Program-made: the position numbers and the translations under genes
Shown: one piece after another, positions 1-9,875 of the stretch
Layout of the letters: each line of letters starts with the position of its first letter
How positions within the stretch are numbered: position 1 is the first letter of the stretch
The notes under the pieces: generated by a model
Seen by the model: only the letters and a program-made list of their open reading frames with translations
What the model was told of the DNA's origin: nothing
Databases searched by the model: none
Assembly (NCBI RefSeq): GCF_030812475.1
Contig: NZ_JAUSSR010000002.1
Coordinates: 525,330-589,329 of the forward strand
DNA length: 64,000 bases
Source of the DNA: Pseudomonas lini
Lineage (GTDB): Bacteria; Pseudomonadota; Gammaproteobacteria; Pseudomonadales; Pseudomonadaceae
Reading direction: 5' to 3'

Positions 1-38
1 CCGGCGAATGCCACGACGCGGTGCATCGACAGTGGGAG

Positions 39-491
39 TCAGGCCTGCTTGTACCCACGCACTTCATCCACCCCACGATTGGCCAACTGGTCAGCCCGTT
101 CGTTGCCATGATGGCCGATGTGCCCGCGTACCCATTTCCAGGTGACGTTGTGCCGGTTGACCTGCTCATCCAGCAGCTTCCACAGATCGGCATTCTTTAC
201 CGGTTCCTTCGCTGCCGTCTTCCAGCCGCGCTTCTTCCAGTTGTCCATCCACTCGTTGATGCCTTTCATCACGTATTGGGAGTCGGTGACCAGCAGCACG
301 TCGCAGGAACGCTTGAGTTCTTCAAGGCCGCGGATCGCGCCCATCAGTTCCATGCGGTTGTTGGTGGTGTTGGCTTCGCCGCCCCAGAGTTCTTTTTCAA
401 CGCCCTTGCACACCAGCAATGCACCCCAGCCGCCAGGGCCAGGATTGCCTTTGCAGGCGCCGTCGGTGAAGAGTTCTACGCTATCGCTCAT
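39..491 (-). CDS. rnhA: Ribonuclease HI
   Basis: Cuts the RNA strand of RNA:DNA hybrids in the cytoplasm, for primer removal and R-loop clearance. The 150-residue protein has the full bacterial RNase HI layout. The acidic active site is Asp10 (in [16 protein letters not shown]), Glu48 (NNRMELM), Asp70 (VTDSQYV) and Asp134 (ERADQLA), with His124 in the flexible RGHIGHHGN loop. Length matches the E. coli enzyme (about 155). The gene reads away from the YafS-like methyltransferase and gloB, the same grouping as gloB-yafS-rnhA-dnaQ in enterobacteria. dnaQ would be expected next but lies beyond the window edge. The start ATG is at 491. The identification is secure. Confidence 0.98.
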   Translation of the reverse strand: MSDSVELFTDGACKGNPGPGGWGALLVCKGVEKELWGGEANTTNNRMELMGAIRGLEELKRSCDVLLVTDSQYVMKGINEWMDNWKKRGWKTAAKEPVKNADLWKLLDEQVNRHNVTWKWVRGHIGHHGNERADQLANRGVDEVRGYKQA

Positions 492-584
492 GCCAATCTA
501 TCCAGAAAAATGCGGTTGGCCCGCCGATCCATGACCGACGATGCCCGAGGCCGGGGGAAACCCGGCCGGGAATATGAATGTGTA

Positions 585-1343
585 TTACGGCTCGATACGG
601 CGACGGTTGACCTTGGCCATCGGCAATGGAATCAGCTTGCCCATCGGCTCGCGCCGTTCCTGGCGCAGCGGCCGCAGGCCCACCACGATCTTGCGCGCGA
701 CCAGCAGATAAAAGCCGCCACCCGACAGCTGCCAGTCACCGGCCTTGCGTTCCCAACCGGCCAGGCGGGTGTGCCAGGCGGGGGACGCCAGCGGCGGACG
801 ATAGCACCCGAAGCGGCGTTTCTCCAGCGCAAAGCCCAGCAGGTTCAGCCAGTCGCCGACCCTGGACGGGGAAATGCAGCGTGCCTTGCGCATGCCATCA
901 TGAGCGAATACATGGCGCAAGCCCCAAGTGCTCCAGGGGTTGATCCCGATGATCAACAAGTGGCCGCCGGGGCGTACGCTGCTGGCCGCCTCGCGCAGCA
1001 AACCGTGAGGCGACAGGCAGAAATCCAGCCCGTGTTGCAGCACCACCACGTCGGCGGCATGCTCGCTCAACGGCCAGGCCTGTTCTTCGCAGACGATCTC
1101 GACACCGGGCAACGGCGCGCCGAGCCGTACATTGCGCTGCACCTGCGGCGCCGACGGCGGTGTCTGGGCCGAAGGACCGTAATGCACCAGATAGCCGCCG
1201 AAAAAGCGCCCCAACTCGTCTTCGAGCATGAGGCGCTCTTCATCCAGCAGAAATTGCCCGATCGGGCCGGACAGCCATTCACGGGCCGCGCTGATCAACG
1301 TCAGCCACTCAGGATCGGCCTGAGCGAACGCTTTATCTGTCAT
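585..1343 (-). CDS. YafS-like class I SAM-dependent methyltransferase
   Basis: A 252-residue protein of the Methyltransf_11 type. Visible parts are a helical N-terminus, a Rossmann-like core with the segment [20 protein letters not shown] (about 98-117) and the motif [20 protein letters not shown] typical of post-motif I/IV of these enzymes. The usual glycine-rich motif I (GxGxG) is not obvious, so cofactor binding may be atypical. The C-terminus is basic and proline-rich. It sits between rnhA (same strand) and gloB (divergent, 66 bp between the starts), exactly the E. coli yafS position. A good ribosome site (TTGGAG) precedes the ATG. The substrate is unknown. The family call is firm, the catalytic role inferred. 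Confidence 0.85.
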   Translation of the reverse strand: MTDKAFAQADPEWLTLISAAREWLSGPIGQFLLDEERLMLEDELGRFFGGYLVHYGPSAQTPPSAPQVQRNVRLGAPLPGVEIVCEEQAWPLSEHAADVVVLQHGLDFCLSPHGLLREAASSVRPGGHLLIIGINPWSTWGLRHVFAHDGMRKARCISPSRVGDWLNLLGFALEKRRFGCYRPPLASPAWHTRLAGWERKAGDWQLSGGGFYLLVARKIVVGLRPLRQERREPMGKLIPLPMAKVNRRRIEP

Positions 1344-1409
1344 TGCATTTCTCCAACGCGCCAGGACGTTCTAAGATGCGCCATTGTTTTCCGCTTGGCG
1401 AATCCGACG

Positions 1410-2177
1410 ATGATACAGATCAGTGCCCTGCCCGCCTTCACCGACAACTACATCTGGTTGTTACAAGACTCCCATTCCCGGCGCTGTGCGGTCGTCGATC
1501 CGGGCGATGCCGCGCCGGTCCAGGCCTGGCTCGCGGCGCATCCCGAATGGATATTGAGCGATATTCTGATCACTCACCATCATCATGACCATGTCGGCGG
1601 CGTCGAGCAGCTTAAAAAAGCGACAGGCGCGACCGTCTACGGCCCGGCCAGTGAAAACATCCCGGCCCGGGACGTCGCCCTCGAGGACAACGACCGCTTC
1701 AACGTGCTGGGCTGTGAATTCGAGGTCATCGCAATTCCTGGCCACACGCTGGGCCACATCGCCTTGTATCACCCGGGCCTGCTGTTTTGCGGCGATACCC
1801 TGTTCGCCGCCGGATGCGGGCGTCTGTTCGAAGGCACGCCCGAGCAAATGCACAGCTCGCTGGCACGCCTGGCGGCCCTTCCCGAAGATACGCGGGTCTA
1901 CTGCGGTCATGAATATACGCTGAGCAATCTGCGCTTCGCCATCGCGGTCGAACCGGGCAACAAGGCAATCGCCGAACGCCTGGCAACCGTCACTGAACAA
2001 CGGGAAGCAGGCGTCATCACGCTGCCTTCGACCCTGGCCCAGGAAAAGCTCACCAATCCATTTTTACGTACCGGGGAAACATCCGTTAAAGAAAAAGTGG
2101 ACGAACGGGAGGGAACTCATAACCGGGCTCCGAGTGCGGTCTTTGCTGCTCTTCGTGCCTGGAAAGATAAGTTCTAG
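1410..2177 (+). CDS. gloB: Hydroxyacylglutathione hydrolase (glyoxalase II)
   Basis: Hydrolyses S-D-lactoylglutathione to D-lactate and glutathione, the second step of methylglyoxal detoxification in the cytoplasm. The 255 residues form a metallo-beta-lactamase fold with the binuclear metal site THHHHDH (55-61), His112 (IPGHTLGH), Asp129 (LFCGDTLF) and His167 (YCGHEYT). The C-terminal segment with EKLTNPFLR is the usual glyoxalase II substrate domain. I chose the ATG at 1410 because it gives the standard N-terminus [16 protein letters not shown]. The frame stays open far upstream, but only antisense to the methyltransferase and rnhA. The gene is divergent from the YafS-like gene, with a very short shared promoter region. 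Confidence 0.97.
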   Translation: MIQISALPAFTDNYIWLLQDSHSRRCAVVDPGDAAPVQAWLAAHPEWILSDILITHHHHDHVGGVEQLKKATGATVYGPASENIPARDVALEDNDRFNVLGCEFEVIAIPGHTLGHIALYHPGLLFCGDTLFAAGCGRLFEGTPEQMHSSLARLAALPEDTRVYCGHEYTLSNLRFAIAVEPGNKAIAERLATVTEQREAGVITLPSTLAQEKLTNPFLRTGETSVKEKVDEREGTHNRAPSAVFAALRAWKDKF

Positions 2178-2276
2178 GCCACCTTGGCGATGGTATAAAA
2201 ATTCTGAATGGTTGACCTTGGGGGGTACGCTTTCTAGAATCGCCCGACATTTTTGCCCGGAACTTACTTCCAGCCA

Positions 2277-3707
2277 ATGTCGTCATCCATTCGCAAAACC
2301 ATCAATAAAGACGCATTGACCCGCCTGGCTCAAGCCATCGCGGTGGCTGTGTCCGCCACGCTGGCGGGCTGTTCCAGCCATGCGCCGCAGACCGAAGCGA
2401 CGCACGTTCCGAACCTCGCCGCTCGAGCCAAGCCAAAACCTGTGCTGCTCAGCGTGAAACCGACCCCGGAAATACCCCAGGATGTCTGGGAGCGCATGCG
2501 CCAGGGCTTCCAGCTGCAGGACACCGCTGGCGTCAACCCGCGCATCGAACAACAACGCTTGTGGTTCGCCAGCAACCCGTCCTTCCTCGCGAGCGCCGGC
2601 GAGCGCGGCAGCCTGTACATCCATTACATCGTCGAACGCCTCGAAGAACGCAACATGCCTCTGGAGCTGGCGCTGCTGCCGGTGATTGAAAGCGCCTACA
2701 ACCCGATGGCCTATTCCCGGGCCAACGCGGTCGGCCTATGGCAATTCATCCCGTCCACCGGCCGCTACTTCAACCTGCGTCAGACGCGCTTCTATGATGG
2801 CCGGCGCGATATCACCGCCTCGACCACCGCAGCGATGGACTATCTGACCCGCCTGCATGACATGTTCAACGGTGACTGGTTGCTGGCCCTGGCCGCCTAC
2901 AACGCCGGTGAAGGCACCGTCAGCCGAGCCATCGAACGCAACGAAAAGCTTGGCCTGCCGACCGACTACTGGAACCTGCCACTGCCCGCCGAAACCCAGG
3001 CCTACGTGCCGAAGCTGCTGGCCCTGTCGCAAGTAGTGCTCGCACCGGATGCCTATGGCGTGAACCTTAACCCGATCGCCAACGAACCCTACTTCCAGGT
3101 CGTCGAGATCAACCAGCGCATGGACCTGTCCAAGGTTGCCGCGGTGGCTAACATCGATGAAGACGAACTGTTCCAGCTCAATCCTGCGTTCAAACAACGC
3201 ACCACCATCGATGGCCCCCAGCACTTGCTGGTGCCGACGTCCAAGGCGCAGTTGCTGACCACCAGCCTGTCGACGATGCGACCCGACGAGTTGATCAGCA
3301 AGAAGCCGCTCAAGCCGGTCTTCGAGGGTGCCGACAGTCCCGCCGTGGCCGGCGCCAAACGCTCCTACCGGGTCAAGCGCGGCGACAACCTGGGCACCAT
3401 CGCCAGGGCCAACAATGTCGAGGTCAAGGACCTGCAGCGCTGGAACAAGCTGACCGGTAAGAACCTCAAGGCCGGCCAGACCCTGGTCATGCAGGACACT
3501 ACCAAGCGCAGCTCCGGGCGTGTCAACACCGTAGTGGCGGCCACCAGCAAGAAGCAGCAGACCCAGTACAAGGTCAAGCAAGGGGATTCGTTGTACATGG
3601 TGGCCAAGCGGTTCAACGTTGAAATGCAGCACCTCAAGCGCTGGAACCCCCGGATTGGCCGGGCGCTGAAGCCGGGACAGATGTTGACGGTGGCTTCGCC
3701 ACGTTAA
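2277..3707 (+). CDS. mltD: Membrane-bound lytic murein transglycosylase D (lipoprotein)
   Basis: Cleaves peptidoglycan glycan strands to 1,6-anhydromuropeptides at the outer membrane. The 476-residue product has a lipoprotein signal with lipobox LAGC (Cys about 32), an SLT domain with the catalytic glutamate at about 138 in LLPVIESAYNP followed by GLWQFIPSTGRYF and ALAAYNAGEGTV, and two C-terminal LysM domains (about 365-405 and 430-472) starting YRVKRGDNLGTIA and YKVKQGDSLYMVA. The ATG at 2277 is preferred to an in-frame TTG 24 bases upstream because it gives a normal signal peptide. It precedes the npp operon, the same order as in P. aeruginosa, but a 397-bp repeat-filled gap separates them. 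Confidence 0.96.
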   Translation: MSSSIRKTINKDALTRLAQAIAVAVSATLAGCSSHAPQTEATHVPNLAARAKPKPVLLSVKPTPEIPQDVWERMRQGFQLQDTAGVNPRIEQQRLWFASNPSFLASAGERGSLYIHYIVERLEERNMPLELALLPVIESAYNPMAYSRANAVGLWQFIPSTGRYFNLRQTRFYDGRRDITASTTAAMDYLTRLHDMFNGDWLLALAAYNAGEGTVSRAIERNEKLGLPTDYWNLPLPAETQAYVPKLLALSQVVLAPDAYGVNLNPIANEPYFQVVEINQRMDLSKVAAVANIDEDELFQLNPAFKQRTTIDGPQHLLVPTSKAQLLTTSLSTMRPDELISKKPLKPVFEGADSPAVAGAKRSYRVKRGDNLGTIARANNVEVKDLQRWNKLTGKNLKAGQTLVMQDTTKRSSGRVNTVVAATSKKQQTQYKVKQGDSLYMVAKRFNVEMQHLKRWNPRIGRALKPGQMLTVASPR

Positions 3708-3710
3708 TGT

Positions 3711-4002
3711 AGGAATGCAGGAGCGAGCTTGCTCCGGGGCGGCATTGCGACGATGGATTCAAGAGCGCCGCGTTCTTGCAGGAGCAAGCTTGCTCGCGAC
3801 GGATTCAAGAGCGCCGCGTTCTTGTAGGAGCAAGCTTGCTCGCGACGGATTCAAGAGCGCCGCGTTTAACCAGTAAACCCCCGTTATCGTTAACGACCAT
3901 CGCGAGCAAGCTCGCTCCTACAGAGTTCCGCGTTTAACCAGCACACACGTTATCGTTAACGACCATCGTCGGACCGCCCCCCGGAGCAAGCTCGCTCCTA
4001 CA
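3711..4002. repeat. REP cluster with a 46-bp tandem array
   Basis: This gap of almost 400 bp between mltD and nppA1 holds no gene. It carries REP copies in both orientations. On the left are three + oriented copies built on AGGAGCAAGCTTGCTCGCGA. The core GGATTCAAGAGCGCCGCG recurs at 3755, 3801 and 3847, a 46-bp period, so a unit of REP plus spacer has been tandemly copied. On the right are two inverted copies (3900-3921 and 3982-4002), each preceded by CGTTATCGTTAACGACCATCG. Such paired REPs form strong hairpins that can stop transcription, protect mRNA ends or bind gyrase. Here they would insulate mltD from npp. Confidence 0.9.
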
Positions 4003-4104
4003 ACCAGCAATTAGCCACCCATCAAATCCCCGTCTTTTTCCTGCCCAGACAAGCTGTTACTGTACGGCCCACAAAGCCCAAGCCGCCTGGATCGGATCTC
4101 TGAC

Positions 4105-5937
4105 TTGAAGCGTCCCCTCCTCCTGTTCCTGATCAGCCTGGCCTTGAGCTCCCCCGCAAGCGCGACAATCAGCGAAAGCCATGGTTATGCGCAGTTCGGC
4201 ACGCTCAAGTACCCGGCCAGATTTACCCACTTCGACTGGGTCAACCCGCAAGCGCCCAAGGGCGGTACGTTGCGGGTGATGGCGTTTGGCACTTTCGATA
4301 CGCTCAACCCTTATACTTTCAAGGGTTCGAGCCCGGTCTCCACGCCGAATTTCCTGCAATACGGCATCAACGAGCTCAACGAAACACTGATGGTCGGCAC
4401 CGGCCAGTACGCGCCTTCCGGCGACGAACCGACGTCCAGTTATGGCTTGATCGCGCAATCGGTGGAATACAGCGAGGACCGCAGTTGGGTAGTGTTCAAC
4501 CTTCGCCCGCAAGCGCGCTTCCACGATGGCTCGCCGATTACCGCGTACGACGTCGCGTTTTCCTACCGCCTGCTGCTCAAGGAAGGTCATCCGCAGTACC
4601 GCACCAACCTTCAGGAAGTGCTGCGAGTCGACATCCTCAACCCGCAGCGCATCCGCTTTGTCTTCAAGCGTGCCGGCAACCCCTTGCTGATCCTGCGCCT
4701 GGGCGAGTTGCCGGTGCTGCCGCAACATTACTGGAAAGGCCGCGACTTCAAGGCCACCACCTTCGAACCGCCCCTGGGCAGCGGCCCCTATCGCGTTACC
4801 GCGGTCACGCCCGGACGGCAGATCGTGTTCGAGCGGGTCAAGGATTACTGGGGCAAGGACCTGCCGGTCAATCGCGGCAAGTACAATGTCGACCGCATGG
4901 AAGTCGAGTTTTACCGTGACAGCGACGTCGCGTTCGAAGCCTTCAAGGCCGGCGAGTTCGACATCTACATCGAACATCAGGCGAAAAACTGGCAAAACGG
5001 CTACAACTTCCCCGCGGTGCGCCGCGGCGAGGTAATCAAGGCGCAGATCCCGCACCAGATCCCGACCCAGACCCAGGGCCTGTTCATGAACAGCCGGCGC
5101 CCGACCTTCGCCGACGCCAGGGCCCGTGAAGCCCTGGGGATGATGTTCGATTTCGAGTGGACCAATCGCACGCTGTTCAGCGGCGCCTACAAGCGCGCGC
5201 TGAGCTACTACCCCAACAGCGAATTCTCGGCCACGGGCCTGCCGGTCGGCCATGAATGGCTGATGCTCAAACCGTATCGCGAGCAGCTACCGGCCAGGCT
5301 GCTCACAGAGCCGTTCAGCTTGCCGCAGACCCAAGGCCGTGGCATCCCTCGGGAAACCCTGCGCAAGGCCCTGAGCCTGCTGGCCGAGGCCGGCTGGAAG
5401 CTCAATGGCCAACGGCTGCAGAACGCCGCCGGTCAACCGTTGCGCCTGGAGATCCTGCTGGTCAACCCGAACCTGGAACGCATCCTTCAACCCTACGTGG
5501 AAAACCTCGCCAGCATCGGCATCGACGCCCGCCTGCGCACGGTCGATCGCGCCCAGTACAAGCAACGCCTCGATCAGTTCGATTTCGACATGATCCTGAT
5601 GACCCTCAACCAGACCCTCAGCCCGGGCCTGGAGCAATGGCAGTACTTTCATTCCAGCCAGGTCGGTGTCAAGGGCAGCAAAAACTACGCGGGCATCGCC
5701 AACCCGGTGGTCGACCACTTGCTCGAACAATTGCTTGCCGCAAAGACCCGCGACGAACAGGTCGCCGCCGGCAAGGCGCTGGACCGGGTGCTGCTGTGGC
5801 AGCACTACATCATTCCCAACTGGTACCTCAATTATCACCGCCTGGCCTACCGCAACCGGTTAGCCTTTGTCACCACGCCGCCCTACACCCTGGGCCTGAG
5901 CGCGTGGTGGCTGAAATCTTCGGAGAAGGATCGATGA
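4105..5937 (+). CDS. nppA1: Periplasmic peptide-binding protein NppA1 (YejA-like)
   Basis: Extracellular solute-binding protein family 5, 610 residues, feeding the ABC transporter encoded downstream. It starts at a TTG that gives a clean signal peptide, MKRPLLLFLISLALSSPASA, cleaved before TIS. The mature protein has the YejA-type motifs HFDWVNPQAPKGGTLR, FHDGSPITAYDV and [15 protein letters not shown]. In P. aeruginosa the syntenic NppA1A2BCD system takes up peptides and peptidyl-nucleoside antibiotics. Here the substrate is inferred from that synteny. The stop overlaps the start of nppA2 (ATGA), so the two binding proteins are translationally coupled. The symbol A1 is assigned by gene order. 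Confidence 0.9.
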   Translation: MKRPLLLFLISLALSSPASATISESHGYAQFGTLKYPARFTHFDWVNPQAPKGGTLRVMAFGTFDTLNPYTFKGSSPVSTPNFLQYGINELNETLMVGTGQYAPSGDEPTSSYGLIAQSVEYSEDRSWVVFNLRPQARFHDGSPITAYDVAFSYRLLLKEGHPQYRTNLQEVLRVDILNPQRIRFVFKRAGNPLLILRLGELPVLPQHYWKGRDFKATTFEPPLGSGPYRVTAVTPGRQIVFERVKDYWGKDLPVNRGKYNVDRMEVEFYRDSDVAFEAFKAGEFDIYIEHQAKNWQNGYNFPAVRRGEVIKAQIPHQIPTQTQGLFMNSRRPTFADARAREALGMMFDFEWTNRTLFSGAYKRALSYYPNSEFSATGLPVGHEWLMLKPYREQLPARLLTEPFSLPQTQGRGIPRETLRKALSLLAEAGWKLNGQRLQNAAGQPLRLEILLVNPNLERILQPYVENLASIGIDARLRTVDRAQYKQRLDQFDFDMILMTLNQTLSPGLEQWQYFHSSQVGVKGSKNYAGIANPVVDHLLEQLLAAKTRDEQVAAGKALDRVLLWQHYIIPNWYLNYHRLAYRNRLAFVTTPPYTLGLSAWWLKSSEKDR

Positions 5938-7775
5938 AATCCGTACATGCCCTGCTGGTGCAGGCCAGCGGCCTGTTGTTCGCCGGGCTGGCCTGCGCCG
6001 CCCCGCAACATGCCCTGACCTTGTACAACGAGCCGCCAAAATACCCGGCCGACTTCCAGCATTTCGATTACGTGAACCCGGACGCGCCCAAGGGCGGGAT
6101 TTTCCGCCAGGCCGGGTTCGGCGGCTTCGACAGCCTCAATCCGTTCATCGGCAAGGGTGTCCCGGCCGACGACATCGGCATGATCTATGACACCCTGGCC
6201 AAACAGGGCCTGGACGAACCGTTCACCGAGTACGGTCTGGTCGCCGGCAAGATCGAGAAAGCCCCGGACAACAGCTGGGTGCGCTTTTACCTGCGTCCCG
6301 AAGCGCACTTCCATGACGGCCATCCGATCCGCGCCGAAGACGTGGTGTTCAGCTTCGAAACCCTGACCCGGGACGGCGCGCCGCTTTACCGCGGTTACTA
6401 CAGCGATGTTGCCGAAGTGATCGCCGAAGACCCGCTCAAGGTGCTGTTCAAATTCAAGCACAACAACAACCGCGAACTGCCGCTGATCCTCGGCCAGTTG
6501 CCGGTGCTGCCCAAGCACTGGTGGGCCGGTCGCGACTTCAACAAGGGCAACCTGGAACTGCCGCTGGGCAGCGGCCCGTACAAGGTCAGTGAAGTGAAAG
6601 CCGGACGCTCGGTACGCTATGAGCGGGTCAAGGATTACTGGGGCAAGGACCTGCCGGTCAACCGCGGGTTCTACAACTTCGACGTCATGACCACCGACTA
6701 TTACCGCGACAACACCGTGGCCCTGGAAGCACTGAAGGCCGGGCAGTTCGATTACTGGCTGGAGATGGCCGCGAAGAACTGGGCCAACGCCTACAACATC
6801 CCGGCCGTCACCGAGGGCCGCTTGATCAAGGAACAGATTCCCAACGGCAACCCCACCGGTATGCAAGGCTTTGTATTCAACCTGCGGCGCCCGGTGTTCC
6901 AGGACCTGCGAGTGCGCCAGGCCCTGACCCTGTTGCTGGACTTCGAATGGACCAACAAGCAACTGTTCAACGGCGCCTATGCGCGCACCCGCAGTTACTT
7001 CGAAAACTCGGAAATGGCCGCCAGCGGCCTGCCGGACGCCGATCAACTGGCAATTCTCGACCCGTTCCGCGGCAAGGTGCCCGAGCAGGTCTTCAGCGAG
7101 GCGTTCGAGAACCCGGTCACCGATGGCAGCGGCATGATCCGCGCGCAGCAACGCAAAGCCTATCAACTGTTGCAAGAAGCCGGCTGGCGGATCGTCGACG
7201 ACAAGATGGTGGACGCCACCGGCAAACCGGTGACGATTGAATTCCTGCTGGCCCAGACCGAATTCGAGCGGGTGCTGCTGCCGTTCAAGCGCAACCTGAG
7301 CGATCTGGGCATCGACCTGGTGATCCGCCGGGTCGACGTCTCGCAGTACATCAACCGGGTACGTTCGCGGGACTTCGACATGATCGTCGGCAGCTTCCCT
7401 CAGTCCAACTCACCGGGCAACGAACAGCGCGAGTTCTGGATGTCCGCCGCCGCCGACAAACCCGGCAGTCGCAATTCCATGGGCCTGAAAGACCCGGTGG
7501 TGGACCAGTTGGTCGAGCAACTGATCAACGCTGACTCGCGGCAAAGCCTGGTGGCCCACGCCCGCGCCCTGGACCGGGTGCTGCAATGGGGCTACTACGT
7601 GATTCCCAACTGGCACATCAAGACCTGGCGCGTGGCCTACTGGAACCACATCGGCCACCCGGACACCTCGCCCAAGTACGACATCGGCATCACCACCTGG
7701 TGGGTCAAGCCCTACGCGAAACCTGCGGTAGAAATCGAAACCAAACTGCAAGCCGACCCTGCGGGCACGGAGTAA
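5934..7775 (+). CDS. nppA2: Periplasmic peptide-binding protein NppA2 (YejA-like)
   Basis: A second family 5 solute-binding protein, 613 residues, clearly a paralogue of NppA1. They share [30 protein letters not shown] and the 16-residue string around [15 protein letters not shown]. The signal peptide ends at LACA, before [13 protein letters not shown]. The ATG at 5934 overlaps the nppA1 stop; the same frame runs far upstream antisense-like inside nppA1, which is meaningless. nppB begins 4 bp after the stop. Two binding proteins for one permease pair suggest different but related peptide ligands sharing one transporter. Confidence 0.92.
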   Translation: MKSVHALLVQASGLLFAGLACAAPQHALTLYNEPPKYPADFQHFDYVNPDAPKGGIFRQAGFGGFDSLNPFIGKGVPADDIGMIYDTLAKQGLDEPFTEYGLVAGKIEKAPDNSWVRFYLRPEAHFHDGHPIRAEDVVFSFETLTRDGAPLYRGYYSDVAEVIAEDPLKVLFKFKHNNNRELPLILGQLPVLPKHWWAGRDFNKGNLELPLGSGPYKVSEVKAGRSVRYERVKDYWGKDLPVNRGFYNFDVMTTDYYRDNTVALEALKAGQFDYWLEMAAKNWANAYNIPAVTEGRLIKEQIPNGNPTGMQGFVFNLRRPVFQDLRVRQALTLLLDFEWTNKQLFNGAYARTRSYFENSEMAASGLPDADQLAILDPFRGKVPEQVFSEAFENPVTDGSGMIRAQQRKAYQLLQEAGWRIVDDKMVDATGKPVTIEFLLAQTEFERVLLPFKRNLSDLGIDLVIRRVDVSQYINRVRSRDFDMIVGSFPQSNSPGNEQREFWMSAAADKPGSRNSMGLKDPVVDQLVEQLINADSRQSLVAHARALDRVLQWGYYVIPNWHIKTWRVAYWNHIGHPDTSPKYDIGITTWWVKPYAKPAVEIETKLQADPAGTE

Positions 7776-7779
7776 TCAG

Positions 7780-8853
7780 ATGCTGGCGTATATTTTTCGG
7801 CGACTGCTGCTGATCATCCCGACCTTGCTCGGCATTTTGCTGATCAACTTCGTGATCATCCAGGCCGCCCCCGGCGGGCCGGTGGAACAGATGATCGCCA
7901 AGCTCGAAGGCTTCGAAGGCGCCACCAGCCGCATCGCCGGCGGCGGCGCCGAAGTCTCGGTGGCCGGTTCGGCCTATCGTGGTGCGCAAGGCCTGGACCC
8001 GGCACTGGTCAAGGAAATCGAGCACATGTACGGTTTCGACAAGTCGGCACCGGAACGCTTGTGGATCATGATCAAGAACTACGCCACCCTTGATTTCGGC
8101 GACAGCTTCTTCCGCGACGCCAAGGTCATCGACCTGATCAAGGAAAAGATGCCGGTGTCGATCTCCCTCGGGTTATGGAGCACGCTGATCATGTACCTGG
8201 TGTCGATCCCCCTGGGGATCGCCAAGGCCACGCGCCACGGCAGCCACTTCGACGTCTGGACCAGCTCATTGATCATCGTCGGTTATGCGATCCCGGCCTT
8301 CCTGTTCGCCATCCTGCTGATCGTGCTGTTCGCCGGTGGCAGCTACCTTGACTGGTTCCCGTTGCGCGGCCTGACCTCGAACAACTTCGACGAGCTGAGC
8401 ATGGGCGGCAAAATCCTCGACTACTTCTGGCACCTGGCCTTGCCCGTGACCGCACTGGTGATCGGCAACTTTGCGACCATGACCCTGCTGACCAAAAACA
8501 GCTTCCTCGATGAAATCAACAAACAGTACGTGGTCACCGCCAAGGCCAAGGGCCTGACCAACCACCGGGTGCTCTATGGCCACGTGTTCCGCAACGCCAT
8601 GCTGCTGGTGATCGCCGGGTTCCCGTCGGCGTTCATCGGCATCTTCTTCACCGGCTCGTTGCTGGTGGAAGTGATCTTCTCCCTCGACGGCCTCGGGCTG
8701 ATGAGTTTTGAAGCGGCGATCAATCGCGACTACCCGGTGGTCTTTGGCACGTTGTTCATCTTCACCCTGCTGGGACTGGTGGTGAAACTGATCGGCGACC
8801 TCACCTACACCTTCGTCGATCCGCGCATCGACTTCGAAAGCCGGGAGCATTGA
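7780..8853 (+). CDS. nppB: ABC transporter permease NppB (YejB-like)
   Basis: Inner-membrane permease of the DppB/OppB class, 357 residues. The first membrane helix is [20 protein letters not shown], followed by a periplasmic stretch rich in Gly and Ala (about 30-90) and then five further helices in the BPD_transp_1 domain. The cytoplasmic EAA loop that docks on the ATPase is [19 protein letters not shown]. The long insert after helix 1, containing [17 protein letters not shown], is typical of YejB. It is in operon with the preceding binding protein (4 bp gap) and nppC (1 bp gap). Confidence 0.94.
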   Translation: MLAYIFRRLLLIIPTLLGILLINFVIIQAAPGGPVEQMIAKLEGFEGATSRIAGGGAEVSVAGSAYRGAQGLDPALVKEIEHMYGFDKSAPERLWIMIKNYATLDFGDSFFRDAKVIDLIKEKMPVSISLGLWSTLIMYLVSIPLGIAKATRHGSHFDVWTSSLIIVGYAIPAFLFAILLIVLFAGGSYLDWFPLRGLTSNNFDELSMGGKILDYFWHLALPVTALVIGNFATMTLLTKNSFLDEINKQYVVTAKAKGLTNHRVLYGHVFRNAMLLVIAGFPSAFIGIFFTGSLLVEVIFSLDGLGLMSFEAAINRDYPVVFGTLFIFTLLGLVVKLIGDLTYTFVDPRIDFESREH

Positions 8854-8854
8854 G

Positions 8855-9874
8855 ATGAACCTGTCCCCGCTCAATCGCCGGCGTTTCGAACTGTTCAAGG
8901 CCAACAAGCGTGGCTGGTGGTCGCTGTGGCTGTTCCTGGTGCTATTTGGCCTGAGCCTGGGTGCCGAGCTGATCGCCAACGACAAGCCGCTGGTGGTGCA
9001 CTACGACGACGGCTGGTACTTCCCGGCACTCAAGCGTTATCCGGAAACCGCGTTCGGCGGCGAATTCCCGCTGGAAGCCAACTACAAGAGCCCCTACATC
9101 CGCGAACTGCTCAAGGCCAGGGACGCCTGGGTGCTGTGGGCGCCGATCCCCTACAGCTACCAGAGCATCAACTACGACCTGAAAGTCCCGGCCCCGGCGC
9201 CGCCTTCGACCGACAACCTGCTCGGCACCGACGACCAGGGCCGCGACGTGTTGGCCCGGGTGATTTACGGCTTCCGGATTTCGGTGTTGTTTGCCCTGAC
9301 CCTGACGATCCTGAGCTCGATCATCGGCGTGATTGCCGGCGCACTGCAGGGCTTCTACGGCGGCTGGGTAGACCTGGCCGGGCAGCGATTCCTCGAGATC
9401 TGGTCCGGTCTGCCGGTGCTGTACCTGCTGATCATCCTTGCCAGTTTCGTCCAGCCGAACTTCTGGTGGCTGCTGGGGATCATGCTGCTGTTCTCGTGGA
9501 TGAGCCTGGTGGACGTGGTGCGTGCCGAGTTCCTGCGCGGGCGCAACCTTGAATACGTGCGTGCGGCGCGAGCCCTGGGGATGCAGAATGGTGCGATCAT
9601 GTTCCGCCATATCCTGCCCAACGCCATGGTCTCGACCATGACCTTCATGCCGTTCATCCTGACCGGCGCCATCGGCACCCTGACCGCCCTCGACTTCCTG
9701 GGCTTCGGCTTGCCACCGGGCGCGCCGTCCCTGGGTGAGCTGGTGGCCCAGGGCAAATCCAACCTGCAGGCGCCGTGGCTGGGCATGAGCGCGTTTGCAG
9801 TACTGGCGTTGATGTTGAGTTTGCTGGTGTTCATCGGCGAGTCCGCTCGCGATGCCTTCGACCCGAGGAAGTGA
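8855..9874 (+). CDS. nppC: ABC transporter permease NppC (YejE-like)
   Basis: Second permease subunit, DppC/OppC class, 339 residues. It starts with the short cytoplasmic tail PLNRRRFELFKANKRGWWSL and helix 1, followed by a long periplasmic region (about 40-125) with DNLLGTDDQGRDVLARVIYG, the usual lead into the OppC permease domain. The EAA loop is EYVRAARALGMQNGAIMFRH. About five more helices follow. nppB ends 1 bp before and nppD begins 1 bp after the stop, so the whole set is one tightly packed transcription unit. Confidence 0.94.
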   Translation: MNLSPLNRRRFELFKANKRGWWSLWLFLVLFGLSLGAELIANDKPLVVHYDDGWYFPALKRYPETAFGGEFPLEANYKSPYIRELLKARDAWVLWAPIPYSYQSINYDLKVPAPAPPSTDNLLGTDDQGRDVLARVIYGFRISVLFALTLTILSSIIGVIAGALQGFYGGWVDLAGQRFLEIWSGLPVLYLLIILASFVQPNFWWLLGIMLLFSWMSLVDVVRAEFLRGRNLEYVRAARALGMQNGAIMFRHILPNAMVSTMTFMPFILTGAIGTLTALDFLGFGLPPGAPSLGELVAQGKSNLQAPWLGMSAFAVLALMLSLLVFIGESARDAFDPRK

Positions 9875-9875
9875 A

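Noticed and set aside
21..1409. Long + strand open frame running in front of gloB
   Set aside because: It is antisense to rnhA and the methyltransferase, has no family sequence before [10 protein letters not shown], and is a by-product of high GC; the gloB start is at 1410.
3711..4002. CRISPR array
   Set aside because: The repeated units are REP elements in both orientations with conserved, not unique, spacers, and no cas genes are present.
4057..5253. Long minus-strand open frame opposite nppA1
   Set aside because: Mirror of a GC-rich gene with no recognisable domain; nppA1 has clear family motifs and a signal peptide.
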